Source: Puniceicoccus vermicola
GTDB lineage: Bacteria; Verrucomicrobiota; Verrucomicrobiia; Opitutales; Puniceicoccaceae
Assembly (NCBI RefSeq): GCF_014230055.1
Contig: NZ_JACHVA010000082.1
Coordinates: 1-64,000, forward strand
Length of the DNA: 64,000 nt
Reading direction: 5' to 3'
Made by a program: the position numbers and the translations under genes. A model generated the notes under the pieces. It was given only the letters and a program-made list of their open reading frames with translations, was not told where the DNA came from and searched no databases. This document shows, piece after piece, positions 24,296-32,781 of the stretch. Position 1 is the first letter of the stretch. Every line of letters starts with the position of its first letter.

Positions 24296-24379
24296 AAAAA
24301 AAGATAGTCCCCCCGACAAAGCTGCGCCTAGTAAACAACGCTTGGAAGGGGGATTATTTTTGTTTGCGCCAAGACTATC
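24296..24379 (-). terminator. Terminator-like structure with competing stems, just before the tRNA-like gene
   Basis: On the minus strand GATAGTC (24379-24373) can pair with GACTATC (24309-24303), which is followed by seven T (24302-24296), the form of an intrinsic terminator. A second pairing, AATCCCCC (24355-24348) with GGGGGACT (24313-24306 region), shares bases with the first. The two stems exclude each other, like an attenuator. It lies downstream of the winged-helix gene and two bases before the tRNA-like gene. Confidence 0.4.
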
Positions 24380-24453
24380 AGATGGCGCTTTGTGTTCTTC
24401 TTGGAATCATGAGTTTTCCTTTCGCGTTAGTGGGCTAGGGGATCGGATAATGT

Positions 24454-24924
24454 TTAGCCCGCGGAGACTGTAGGCCCGAGCTTTTTGAAGCTTGATGGAA
24501 TCCTGCCGGTACCAGTTTTGGTTTTCTCGATCATAGTGCCTTCGTCTGCAAGCTCCGACAGATAGGAACTGATATTTGATCGGTTGGCGTCTACATCTAT
24601 ATAGTCGGAAATTTCATTCATAATGTCGGTGCTCGTGAATTCGGAATCCATTCTGTGGATTGCCATGACGATTCGTTCCTTTAGGGTTATCCTTGTCCTG
24701 TTTCGAACGCGAACTCGGGGCAGGGAAGAAGTAGTTGGAGGAGGGGGTGGTTTTGGTGTTAGTCGTGGTGGTGGTCCATATGAGGAGACTGTTTTTGGGA
24801 GGCTAGCTTTAGTGAAGTCATCCGATGAAATCCTGATAACCCTTTCAACCGCCTGAAGGTCTTCGGTCAGCGACTTAATTTGCTGGATCAGCTCGTCTCG
24901 TAGCGTTTCTAAATCCTCGTTCAT
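24454..24924 (-). CDS. Winged-helix protein with coiled-coil N-terminus
   Basis: ATG 24924 (MNEDLETL) is preferred over ATG 24945, which adds seven hydrophobic residues. The protein has an N-terminal coiled coil (about 1-32), a Pro-rich linker with a run of prolines (about 50-65), a basic patch (RVRVRNRTR) and a C-terminal winged helix (LKERIVMAIHRMDSEFTSTD to DEGTMIEKTKTG). It probably binds DNA as a dimer. Being the only gene in the right arm on the minus strand, it may be a regulator of lysogeny, but it is not a CI-type repressor. Confidence 0.6.
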   Translation of the reverse strand: MNEDLETLRDELIQQIKSLTEDLQAVERVIRISSDDFTKASLPKTVSSYGPPPRLTPKPPPPPTTSSLPRVRVRNRTRITLKERIVMAIHRMDSEFTSTDIMNEISDYIDVDANRSNISSYLSELADEGTMIEKTKTGTGRIPSSFKKLGPTVSAG

Positions 24925-25170
24925 GTTTTGCAGTAAAAACAACACTACAGGATCGTGTCAAACGAGAAGTGGGCTTTTTGTGTCAATAAACTTTGGCTTT
25001 TGTGTTTTTTTTAATGTTCTTTGATTCTACTTCACAAAAGTCGATTTTCTGGCTTTATCGCTAGGTCGATTGCGGGGTCTTCTGTGCGCATTGATCTATA
25101 GTATCGGTATTCATTCTGTTTCTGCGCGGATTCTAAACCAGTAAAATCAAAGGCCAGAAACGAAAATCCC

Positions 25171-25188
25171 TAGCACTTTTTTAGCACT
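25171..25188 (+). repeat. Two TAGCACT direct repeats, probable integrase arm sites (right)
   Basis: TAGCACT at 25171-25177 and 25182-25188, 43-54 bases inside attR, matches the three copies near attL in sequence and orientation. Apart from these, the gap between the winged-helix gene and attR (24946-25230) shows nothing recognisable. Confidence 0.55.
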
Positions 25189-25230
25189 CAACTTCTGTAA
25201 GTCGTTGAATGATAACGTGTAAACGGTTCC

Positions 25231-25264
25231 GAAGGTCACATAATAGCCGTTATACGACGCCCGC
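25231..25264. other. attR: 5' half of tRNA-Gly left at the right end of the prophage
   Basis: An exact copy of 618-651. In the uninserted chromosome this would be the true 5' half of the tRNA gene. It now lies without its 3' half and cannot form a tRNA. Confidence 0.88.
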
Positions 25265-25274
25265 GAAATCGTTT

Positions 25275-25305
25275 CCCGATTCTGAGGTTGGAGATCAGAA
25301 TCGGG
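25275..25305. other. Perfect 11-bp hairpin between attR and gltB
   Basis: CCCGATTCTGA (25275-25285) pairs with TCAGAATCGGG (25295-25305) around a 9-base loop. No T run follows on either strand, so it is at best a weak or Rho-assisted terminator for gltB. On the minus strand TTGACG at 25321-25316 with TCTGAT 17 bases further could be the original tRNA-Gly promoter, now cut off from the intact gene. Confidence 0.35.
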
Positions 25306-25347
25306 AACGGGAGGTTCGTCAAGGGGGAAGAGCTCCCCCGTCGACGA

Positions 25348-28300
25348 TTAGGCTTTGGCGATGACCGCCTCGAGCTTTTCGCCGAACTCGAATACGGGTT
25401 CGGGGAGGCCTTCCGCGCGGTGGGGAACTACTTTCCAGAAGTGGGAGACGGTGGTCTTCCATTTCTTCAAGAGGGCCTTGGCGTGCGGACTTTCGGTGAG
25501 GGAGGCGTGGAGCTCGATGAGCTTCTTGAGGGCCGTAATCTCGTCATTCTTGTCGAGACGGGCGGGAGTCACCATTTCCGGGTTGTAGGATTGCTCGAAT
25601 TTCTTGTCTGGATCGTAGATGAACGCGAGTCCGCCGCTCATTCCAGCGCCGAAGTTTGTGCCGGTTTCGCCGAGGACCACGACCGTTCCGCCGGTCATGT
25701 ACTCACAACCGTGGTCTCCAATTCCTTCGACCACGGCCGTGCCACCGCTATTGCGGACGGCAAAGCGCTCACCGGCCAGGCCGGCGGCGAAGAGGAATCC
25801 ACCGGTGGAACCGTAGAGGCAGGTGTTTCCGACGATGATGTTGTCTTTCCAGACGAAGCTTTCGCGATCCTGTGGGCGAACGATGATTTCACCGCCATTC
25901 ATTCCCTTCCCGACGTAGTCATTGGCTTCTCCCATGAGGGTGAGGCGGACGCCTTGAACGAGGAAGGTTCCGAAGCTCTGACCCGCGCTGCCGATGAATT
26001 TGAGGTCCATGGTCCCCGCCGGCATGCCGTTGTTTCCGTGCATGTAGGCGATTTCTCCAGAGAGGTGCGTCCCGATGTTGCGGTGAACATTCTTCACCTT
26101 GTAGGTCTGGGAGAACTTCGGAGTCAGGTGGGTGACGGTCTCGATGGCTTCCTGGAGGATTTGGTCGTCAATCGATCCCTCACCACCGATGCGGTCGTTG
26201 CGCTCACGGGTGTGAATGCGGGAGAGGACTCCGCTTGGATCCGGGTTGTGAAGGATGCCGGCGAAGTTGATCGTTGCGGTCTTCGGATTCTTCGGATCCT
26301 GGATTTGCTCCAAGAGGTCGGTGCGGCCCACGAGTTCGTCAATGGTGGCTACCCCGAGGTTGGCCATGATCCTGCGCACGTCTTCGGCGACAGCGTTGAA
26401 GTAGTTGATGAGGTTCTCGGGCTTGCCCTTGAACTTCTTGCGAAGGTCTTCCCGCTGGGTCGCAACGCCGACCGGGCAGGTGTTCTTGTGGCAGACCCGG
26501 AACATCGCGCAACCGGCAGCGATCAGAGCACCCGTGCCGAAGTTGAATTCCTCGGCACCGAGGATGGCTGCGATGACGATATCACGGCCAGTCTTCATGC
26601 CCCCGTCGGTGCGGAGGACGACGCGACTGCGGAGGTCGTTCATCATCAGGACTTGGTGGGCTTCGGCGAGGCCGATTTCCCACGCCGATCCTGCGTGCTT
26701 GATCGAGGAAATCGGAGAGGCCCCGGTTCCCCCGTCGTGTCCGGAGATCAGAATCACGTCGGCATAGGCTTTCGCCACCCCGGCGGCAATCGTTCCGACT
26801 CCCGAGGAGGAGACGAGTTTCACGCAGACCTTGGCGCGTGGGTTGACCTGCTTGAGGTCGTAAATCAGCTGGGCCAGATCCTCGATTGAGTAAATGTCGT
26901 GGTGCGGCGGCGGCGAGATCAGAGTGACGCCGGGAACGCTGAAACGGAGGGTGGCGATGAGGTCGGTGACTTTGTGGCCAGGGAGCTGTCCGCCCTCACC
27001 GGGCTTTGCCCCTTGGGCGACCTTGATCTCAATCTCACGGGCATTTGCCAAGTAGGCTGCGGTGACCCCGAAGCGACCCGAGGCGACTTGCTTGATGGCG
27101 CTGTTGGCACTGGTGCCGTCCGGACGGATGCGGAAGCGCTTTGGATCTTCGCCCCCTTCGCCGGAGTTCGACTTCCCGCCGATGCTGTTCATGGCGATGG
27201 CCAAAGCCTCGTGGGTTTCGGGCGAGATGGCTCCGAGAGACATCCCAGCCGTGGTGAAGCGGCGGCGGATCTCGTCGATCGGCTCGACGTTCTCCAGAGA
27301 GATCGGCTTTGTCAGGTAGCGGAACTTCAATAGATCGCGCACCGACATGGACTGGTGGTTTTCACTGGCTTCCTTGAACGGTAGGAAGCGGTCAAACTTC
27401 TTGGAGTCGCCGCGGAAGATCTTGTTCATTCCTCCGACAACCTTGGAATTCCAACCGTGGAACTCTGCAGCACCACGCTTGACGACGCTGTAGTACCCTT
27501 CGTCCCAGAGTTCGGCGGGTTCCTTGCCGTATGCTTTCTGGTGGCGGGCCAGGGTCTCGTCGCAGATCTGCGGATAGCCGATTCCTCCGATTGGGCAGGC
27601 GCTGCCTCGGAAGCATTCGCGAATGACCGGGTAGCTGATGCCCACGGCTTCGAAGACTTGAGCCCCTTGGTAGCTGAAGAGGGTGCTGATACCCATCTTC
27701 GACATGATCTTGAGGATGCCCTTGTCGATGGCCTTGCGGTAGTTGGCCAGAGCGGCTTCCGCATCGAGTGGCTTCTCTTCATCGGCCGCGCCCATCTTAA
27801 TGAGCATGTCCTGGGCGAACCAGGGGTGAACGGCGTTGGCGCCGAAGCCGAGGAGACAGGCGATTTGGTGAACGTCGCGAGCTTCGGCCGTATCGGCAAT
27901 AATATCACAACGCAGGCGGCGTCCGGCGCGGACAAGCCCTTGGTGGACGGCTCCCACGGCCAACAAAGCCGGGATCGGCGCACGTTTGGCCGAGGTCTTG
28001 CGGTCGGACAGAAGGATCAACTTGGCTCCCCCTTCGACAGCGTCGACCGCTTCGGAAACGAGACGCTTCACCTCTTCGCCGAACTTCTCCGAATCGATAT
28101 CGGCGGGGAAGGTTGTGTCGATGACGGTATCGGTTCCCTTGAAGACTTTGCTCTCACGGATGGCCTTCAGCTCACTCTCGAAGAGGAGAGGGGACTCCAG
28201 TGTAATAAACGGGTGCTCGCTCGAAAGAGGCTCAAAGAGCCCCAGGCGTCCGCCGAGATTGACCTTCACCGACATGACCGAGCGCTCCCGCAGGGAGTCG

Positions 28301-29889
28301 ATGGCCGGGTTGGTGACTTGGGCAAAGAGTTGACGGAAGTAGGAAAAAAGGAGGCGGCTGCGCTGTGAGAAAACGGCAAGCGGAGTATCGTCCCCCATGG
28401 AGGCGACGGCTTCCTGTCCGGTCTGCACGAGCGGCTTTAGGACCATTTCTTCCTCGTCGGTGCTGTAGCCGAAGCACACCCGCAATGGGGTGATCTCCTT
28501 TTCGTCAATGGGCTCCACTTCCCTCTTCTTTTTCTTGGCGATGAGGTCGGAGAGGGGAACGAGAGAGCGCTTGCACCAGCTGACGTAGTCTTCATCGCCT
28601 GCGAGGACGTTCTTGATGTCGGCGTCGCGGAGAACGGTGTGCTTCTCAATGTCGACAGCGATCATGCGTCCTGGTCCCAGTCGACCAGCTTCGATTACGG
28701 GAGAACCCCAGTCGCGAATCAATCCTGCTTCGGACCCGAGGACGATGAATCCATCTTCGTAGATCTTGTAACGGCAGGGGCGTAGACCGTTTCGGTCAAG
28801 GGTCCCTCCGACGAAGCGGCCATCCGTGAAGGCGACCGCAGCCGGACCATCCCACGGCTCCATCATGGCTGAGTGGCAACGGTAGAAGGCGCGCACGTCT
28901 TCCGGCAGGTTCGGGTTGTTCTCCCATGCGGAGGGGATCATCATGCTCACTCCATGGAAGCAGGTGCGCCCGCCGACGCTCAGGAGCTGGAGGGTGTTGT
29001 CGAGGCTGGTCGAGTCCGACATGTCCTGCTGAATCATCGGGCTGAGATCCTTGTAGCGATCGCCCCAGACGCCGTGATTGTTCGAAAATTCCCGCGCCCG
29101 CATCAGGTTGCGGTTACCTTTGATCGTGTTGATCTCACCGTTGTGGGCCAGCATCCGGTAGGGCTGAGCCTTCGTCCAGTCGGGGAGGGTGTTCGTCGCG
29201 AATCTCTGGTGGAAGACCGTAAAGGCGGTTTGGTAGAGCTCGGAACGCAGGTCGGTGTAAAATTGACCCACCTGCGGAGCGTTGAGAAGCCCCTTGTATG
29301 TGATGGTCCGGTGCGAAAAGCTGACAATGTAGAAGTCCGGGATGTTTTTCTCCCCGGCTTCGCGCATGGCCGTCCGCATCGCGAGGAAGAGCGCCCGTTC
29401 ATAGGCGTCGCCGTCCATTTCCGGGGCTTTGCCGATCAGAACTTGGACGATTGCCGGACGAGTCAACTCGGCTTTCTTGCCGAGGCACTCCGGGTTTACA
29501 GGCACGTCGCGCCAAGCCAGGAAGTTCAACCCCTCCTTTTTGATCGCGTCCTCGATGATCTGCTTTGCGTGATTGCGGGCATACTCATCGTCGCGGGGCA
29601 TGAAGACCATGCCCACGCCGAGATCGCTCTTTTCGTAGAGGGTTTTGCCTTTTTCTTCGAGGAAGCTTTCGAAAAGCTCGTAGGGGATTTGGGTCAGAAC
29701 CCCAGCTCCATCTCCTGTCACTGCATCGGCGTCGATCGCCCCGCGGTGGGCGAGGTTTTTCAGTCCTTGCAGGGCCCGGTCCAGAGTCGCGTAAGAGCGT
29801 TCGCCATTAATGTTGGCGATGAACCCGACGCCACAGGCATCGTGTTCTTGGTCCGGGTTGTACAGTGGAGATGGATTGTCGAAAGTCAT
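25348..29889 (-). CDS. gltB: Glutamate synthase, large subunit
   Basis: A 1513-residue enzyme making two glutamates from glutamine and 2-oxoglutarate, full length for the bacterial alpha subunit. The class II amidotransferase domain starts at Cys19 ([13 protein letters not shown]), the expected N-terminal nucleophile after removal of an 18-residue propeptide. The central and FMN-binding synthase domains follow ([29 protein letters not shown]), with the 3Fe-4S cysteines in [15 protein letters not shown]. The GXGXG-rich C-terminal helix domain ends the protein. A large plus-strand ORF over it is a shadow. No gltD is in this window. Confidence 0.97.
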   Translation of the reverse strand: [1513 protein letters not shown]

Positions 29890-29945
29890 ACGGTTCTAAT
29901 TCGTAGTTTAGCCGCACGACGAAGCGCCATGCGGCTGTTAAGAGT

Positions 29946-29971
29946 CCGGGATCAGGAAATCCCGATCCCGG
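29946..29971. other. Hairpin upstream of gltB
   Basis: CCGGGATC (29946-29953) pairs with GATCCCGG (29964-29971), and the loop can extend the stem partly. A second inverted repeat, GCCGCA/TGCGGC, spans about 29911-29935. Both lie in the 153-base gap between the glutaredoxin gene and gltB on the minus strand. They may end the glutaredoxin transcript or sit in the gltB leader. Confidence 0.3.
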
Positions 29972-30042
29972 AAGTGGAACAAAGCATTTTTTTTGCTAAT
30001 TCCTCGAACTTTGCCGAGGAAATTCTTTTTTCCAGAAAAATT

Positions 30043-30372
30043 CTAGAAAAAGCGCACCGTCTGCGGGTCTTCGCGGCGGTGGGAAGAGCAGGACTGGTTG
30101 GTCGGATAATCGACGTCAGCTGCGCTCTTCTCGACGAGTTGGTTGGCGACGAGGTAGTTCTCGACTTCCTCACCGCTCACATCCGCGAGCATCACCCCGT
30201 CGATCTCGACGCAAGGGGAGAGGTGCTGGCCGGACTTTGCACACATTTCCTCGTAAAGCTCGCGATTGTTGACGATGTCGAGGTCGGTGTACTCCAAATC
30301 ATATTTCTTGAGGATGGCACGGACTCCGCGGCTCCAGCCGCATGTAGGCTTTAGGTAGGCTGTGATTTTCAT
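30043..30372 (-). CDS. Glutaredoxin-like thioredoxin-fold protein
   Basis: A 109-residue protein. The first 80 residues form a glutaredoxin fold: MKITAYLKPTCGWSRGVRAI with a CGWS active-site box at about 11-14 (one redox Cys, as in monothiol types), then LEYTDLDIVNN, the cis-Pro loop HLSPCVEIDGVML and DVSGEEVENYL. About 28 residues at the C-terminus look disordered. It probably handles disulfides or glutathione-like adducts. It lies upstream of gltB on the same strand. Confidence 0.82.
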   Translation of the reverse strand: MKITAYLKPTCGWSRGVRAILKKYDLEYTDLDIVNNRELYEEMCAKSGQHLSPCVEIDGVMLADVSGEEVENYLVANQLVEKSAADVDYPTNQSCSSHRREDPQTVRFF

Positions 30373-30591
30373 AATAGTCTTAGATTAAACGTGTTTGCGA
30401 ATGACGAACCCCCTCTAACAAGACGGGAAATCGGTTCTGTGCAAGTATGGGGAGCCTTCGGGGGGCAATTTTTTCAAAAATCGGCCCTCTCAGAAGATCG
30501 AGGGCAGTGTTTGCTTGCCTTGTCCGGTCGCCGTCGGTTTAGGTTTGGGGTTTTCACGTATGGGATCATCCAAATTCACCTTCGGGGACAC

Positions 30592-31851
30592 ATGAGCAAG
30601 GTCGTTGTCACGGGCTTGGGCTTCATCACGAGCATCGGCAATAGCCGCGATGAGGTTCAGAGCAGTTTGGAAAATCTTCGATCGGGGATTGAATGGTATC
30701 CGGGCTTCGATGATCCGAAGATCCCGATCCACGTTTTGGGGACGATCAAGGACTTCGATACCGCCTCGATGGACCAAGAGGATTGGACCTTCCCGTCCCA
30801 GTATCGGATCAATCGGTCATTTTTGCGAAGTCTTTCTCCGCACGTGCTTTACGGTTATTGCGCCATGAAGGATGCGATCGAAGACGCCGGTTTGCAGACG
30901 GAGGATATCTCCAATCCCGACACCGGGATGTTCACGGCCTCGGCCGGATCTACCTCTTCGCTGGTGTACCATGTGAATCACCTGCGGGAGTATGGTGCCG
31001 AGCGCTCTCAGCCGAAGGCCATCGTCGCCTCGATCGCGGGGACCATGAACTTTAATCTCGCCAGCCATTTTCACATTCGTGGGGCGACTTGCGGTTATGT
31101 CTCGGCTTGCGCTTCTTCCGGCCACGCTCTCGCGGCGGCCTTCGAAGAGATTCAGTCCGGCCGCCAGAAGCGGATGGTCGTGGTGGGCGCCGAAGACGGC
31201 AATACGGAGTGCATTCTTCCTTTCGCGTCTATGCGGGCTCTTTCTCTCAATCCAGATCCGGCAACCGCTTCGCGGCCCTTTGACCGCGATCATGACGGGT
31301 TTGTCGGAACCGGCGGCGGAGTCGCCATGGTCCTCGAGGCGGAAGATGTCGCTGTCAGCCGCGGGGCTTCGATTTACGGTCGTATGATCGGCTATGGCCA
31401 AGCTTCCGACGGGTTTAGCGCTGTTCTTCCGCAACCGGAAGGGGACGGCCTCATCCGCGCCATCGAAATGGCCCTGAAGCGGGCCGAAATCGAGGTTTCT
31501 GATGTCGATTATATCAACGCCCACGCGCCCTCGACGCCGATGGGAGATATCGCCGAAATCAAAGCCCTGCGAAAGGTTTTTGCCGAAAAGGGAGTCTCGC
31601 CGATGGTGAGCAGCACCAAGGCGCTGACCGGTCATGCTCTTTCGATGGCCAGCGTCCTCGAGGCCGCGATTTCCGTTCTTTCCTTAAAGAAGGGATTTGT
31701 TCCCGGGTCGGCCAACTTTGTGAACCCGGAAAAGGGTGCCGAAGATCTGAATATTATTCCGACCACGGAAAAACGAGAGATCCAGCGCCTCATTACCAAC
31801 AGTAGTGGTTTTGGTGGAGCGAACGTCAGCTTGGTCTTCGAGCGCGCGTAA
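30592..31851 (+). CDS. Beta-ketoacyl-ACP synthase, FabF/KAS II-like
   Basis: A 419-residue condensing enzyme. ATG 30592 (MSKVVVTGLGFITSIGN) is the family start; the open frame extends to 30391 without likeness. Active-site Cys lies near 173 (CGYVSACASSGHA), His near 311 (NAHAPSTPMGD) and His near 348 (KALTGHALSMAS). It elongates acyl-ACP in fatty acid or polyketide-like synthesis. No acyl carrier protein gene is adjacent, so it may be a second, specialised KAS. The SDR downstream could be its reductase partner. Confidence 0.9.
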   Translation: MSKVVVTGLGFITSIGNSRDEVQSSLENLRSGIEWYPGFDDPKIPIHVLGTIKDFDTASMDQEDWTFPSQYRINRSFLRSLSPHVLYGYCAMKDAIEDAGLQTEDISNPDTGMFTASAGSTSSLVYHVNHLREYGAERSQPKAIVASIAGTMNFNLASHFHIRGATCGYVSACASSGHALAAAFEEIQSGRQKRMVVVGAEDGNTECILPFASMRALSLNPDPATASRPFDRDHDGFVGTGGGVAMVLEAEDVAVSRGASIYGRMIGYGQASDGFSAVLPQPEGDGLIRAIEMALKRAEIEVSDVDYINAHAPSTPMGDIAEIKALRKVFAEKGVSPMVSSTKALTGHALSMASVLEAAISVLSLKKGFVPGSANFVNPEKGAEDLNIIPTTEKREIQRLITNSSGFGGANVSLVFERA

Positions 31852-31925
31852 ATCGCGGATCGGGATTAAAGGTACCGGTTCGGAAGATCGGGCGTCCATC
31901 TGGTTTGGAGAAAGGAGAGAACGTA

Positions 31926-32762
31926 GTGAGTGATTTTTCCGACCGTTTTCCGACCGCCATGGTCACTGGAGGCAGTTCGGGCTTGGGCCGTATCCTGGTG
32001 GAAGGTCTCCTCGCTGAAGGCGTTGAGGTCTGGGCCGGAAGCCGGAGTGTGGCCCGCGTTGAGGCCACGGGTCTTCCGGTTCATCCGGTAGCTTTGGATT
32101 TGGCGGATCGCGAGTCGGTGAACCGATTTGTCGCCACTCCACCTTGGGAGAAAACGCCCGTGCTCCTCATCAACAATGCGGGTTTTGGCCAGTTTGGTGG
32201 AATCGCTTCCATTTCTGTGGACGACTTAGCAGGGCAAGTCACCGCCATGCAGGAAAGTGCGATGAAGCTCTCCAAAATGTTTCTCGATTCGGTCGGGCAG
32301 GGGAGCCGTGCTCCGGCAGTCGTCAATGTTTCCTCCCTTTCCGTTGAATTTCCACTCCCTTTCCTCCACGGCTACAACGCGGTGAAGGCGGGGCTCTCTG
32401 GGTTTTCCCGTTCCTTGGCGATCGAGTTCCCGGGGGGAGTCGGGCAACCCTTTGTTCTCGATCTTCGGCCGGGAGATTTTCGCACAGGGTTCAACGATGC
32501 CGTTCGCGGATCCGCGGAGCAGGGCGATCTGGCGAAAGTGTGGGAGGCTCTCGAGCACCATTTGCAGCAGGGGGCGGATCCGAAATCGATCTGGCCTCCA
32601 GTCCGGCGCGCCCTCCTCAAACAGCGTTCGCGCACGGTTCGGGTGGGTACTTTCTTCCAAGCCAAGCTGGCCTCGGTCTTGGCCCGGCTTTTTCCAGAAG
32701 ATTGGGTGGCGATGGTCCACAAGCGCTATTACGGGATCAAGGGTTCGGGATCGAGCCATTGA
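31926..32762 (+). CDS. Short-chain dehydrogenase/reductase
   Basis: A 278-residue Rossmann-fold oxidoreductase. GTG 31926 has AGGAGAG at a good distance. The motifs are TGGSSGLG near 14 for NAD(P), NNAGFGQFGG near 82, a catalytic Ser in NVSSLSVEF and Tyr-x-x-x-Lys in YNAVKAGLSGFSRSLA. The substrate cannot be told. It lies 74 bases after a ketosynthase and 19 bases before a glycosyltransferase, suggesting an operon for lipid or envelope synthesis. Confidence 0.88.
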   Translation: MSDFSDRFPTAMVTGGSSGLGRILVEGLLAEGVEVWAGSRSVARVEATGLPVHPVALDLADRESVNRFVATPPWEKTPVLLINNAGFGQFGGIASISVDDLAGQVTAMQESAMKLSKMFLDSVGQGSRAPAVVNVSSLSVEFPLPFLHGYNAVKAGLSGFSRSLAIEFPGGVGQPFVLDLRPGDFRTGFNDAVRGSAEQGDLAKVWEALEHHLQQGADPKSIWPPVRRALLKQRSRTVRVGTFFQAKLASVLARLFPEDWVAMVHKRYYGIKGSGSSH

Positions 32763-32781
32763 AATTCGGGGGAAGCCAGCG

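Larger units (their letters stand above)
618..25264. mobile_element. Integrated siphovirus-like prophage, about 24.6 kb
   Basis: The element runs between two exact 34-bp copies of the 5' half of tRNA-Gly. It contains an integrase beside attL, a HTH protein, a late sigma-like factor, a polymerase-like protein, lambda-type terminase and portal, protease-scaffold, capsid, a tape measure and fibres. It is visibly more AT-rich than the DNA to its right. Structural genes run on the plus strand; the early genes at 1950-3587 and the cassette at 5442-6850 run on the minus strand. I could not recognise an endolysin, a CI-type repressor or a baseplate hub. It looks like a small temperate phage, or one depending partly on helper functions. 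Confidence 0.88.

Noticed and set aside
24222-24473. 83-codon plus-strand ORF after the small membrane genes
   Set aside because: It runs through the tRNA-like gene and the hairpin region and has no ribosome site.
25288-26889. Plus-strand ORFs of 533, 144, 303 and 493 codons over gltB
   Set aside because: They are antisense shadows of a 1513-codon, highly conserved gene in GC-rich DNA and have no likeness to proteins.
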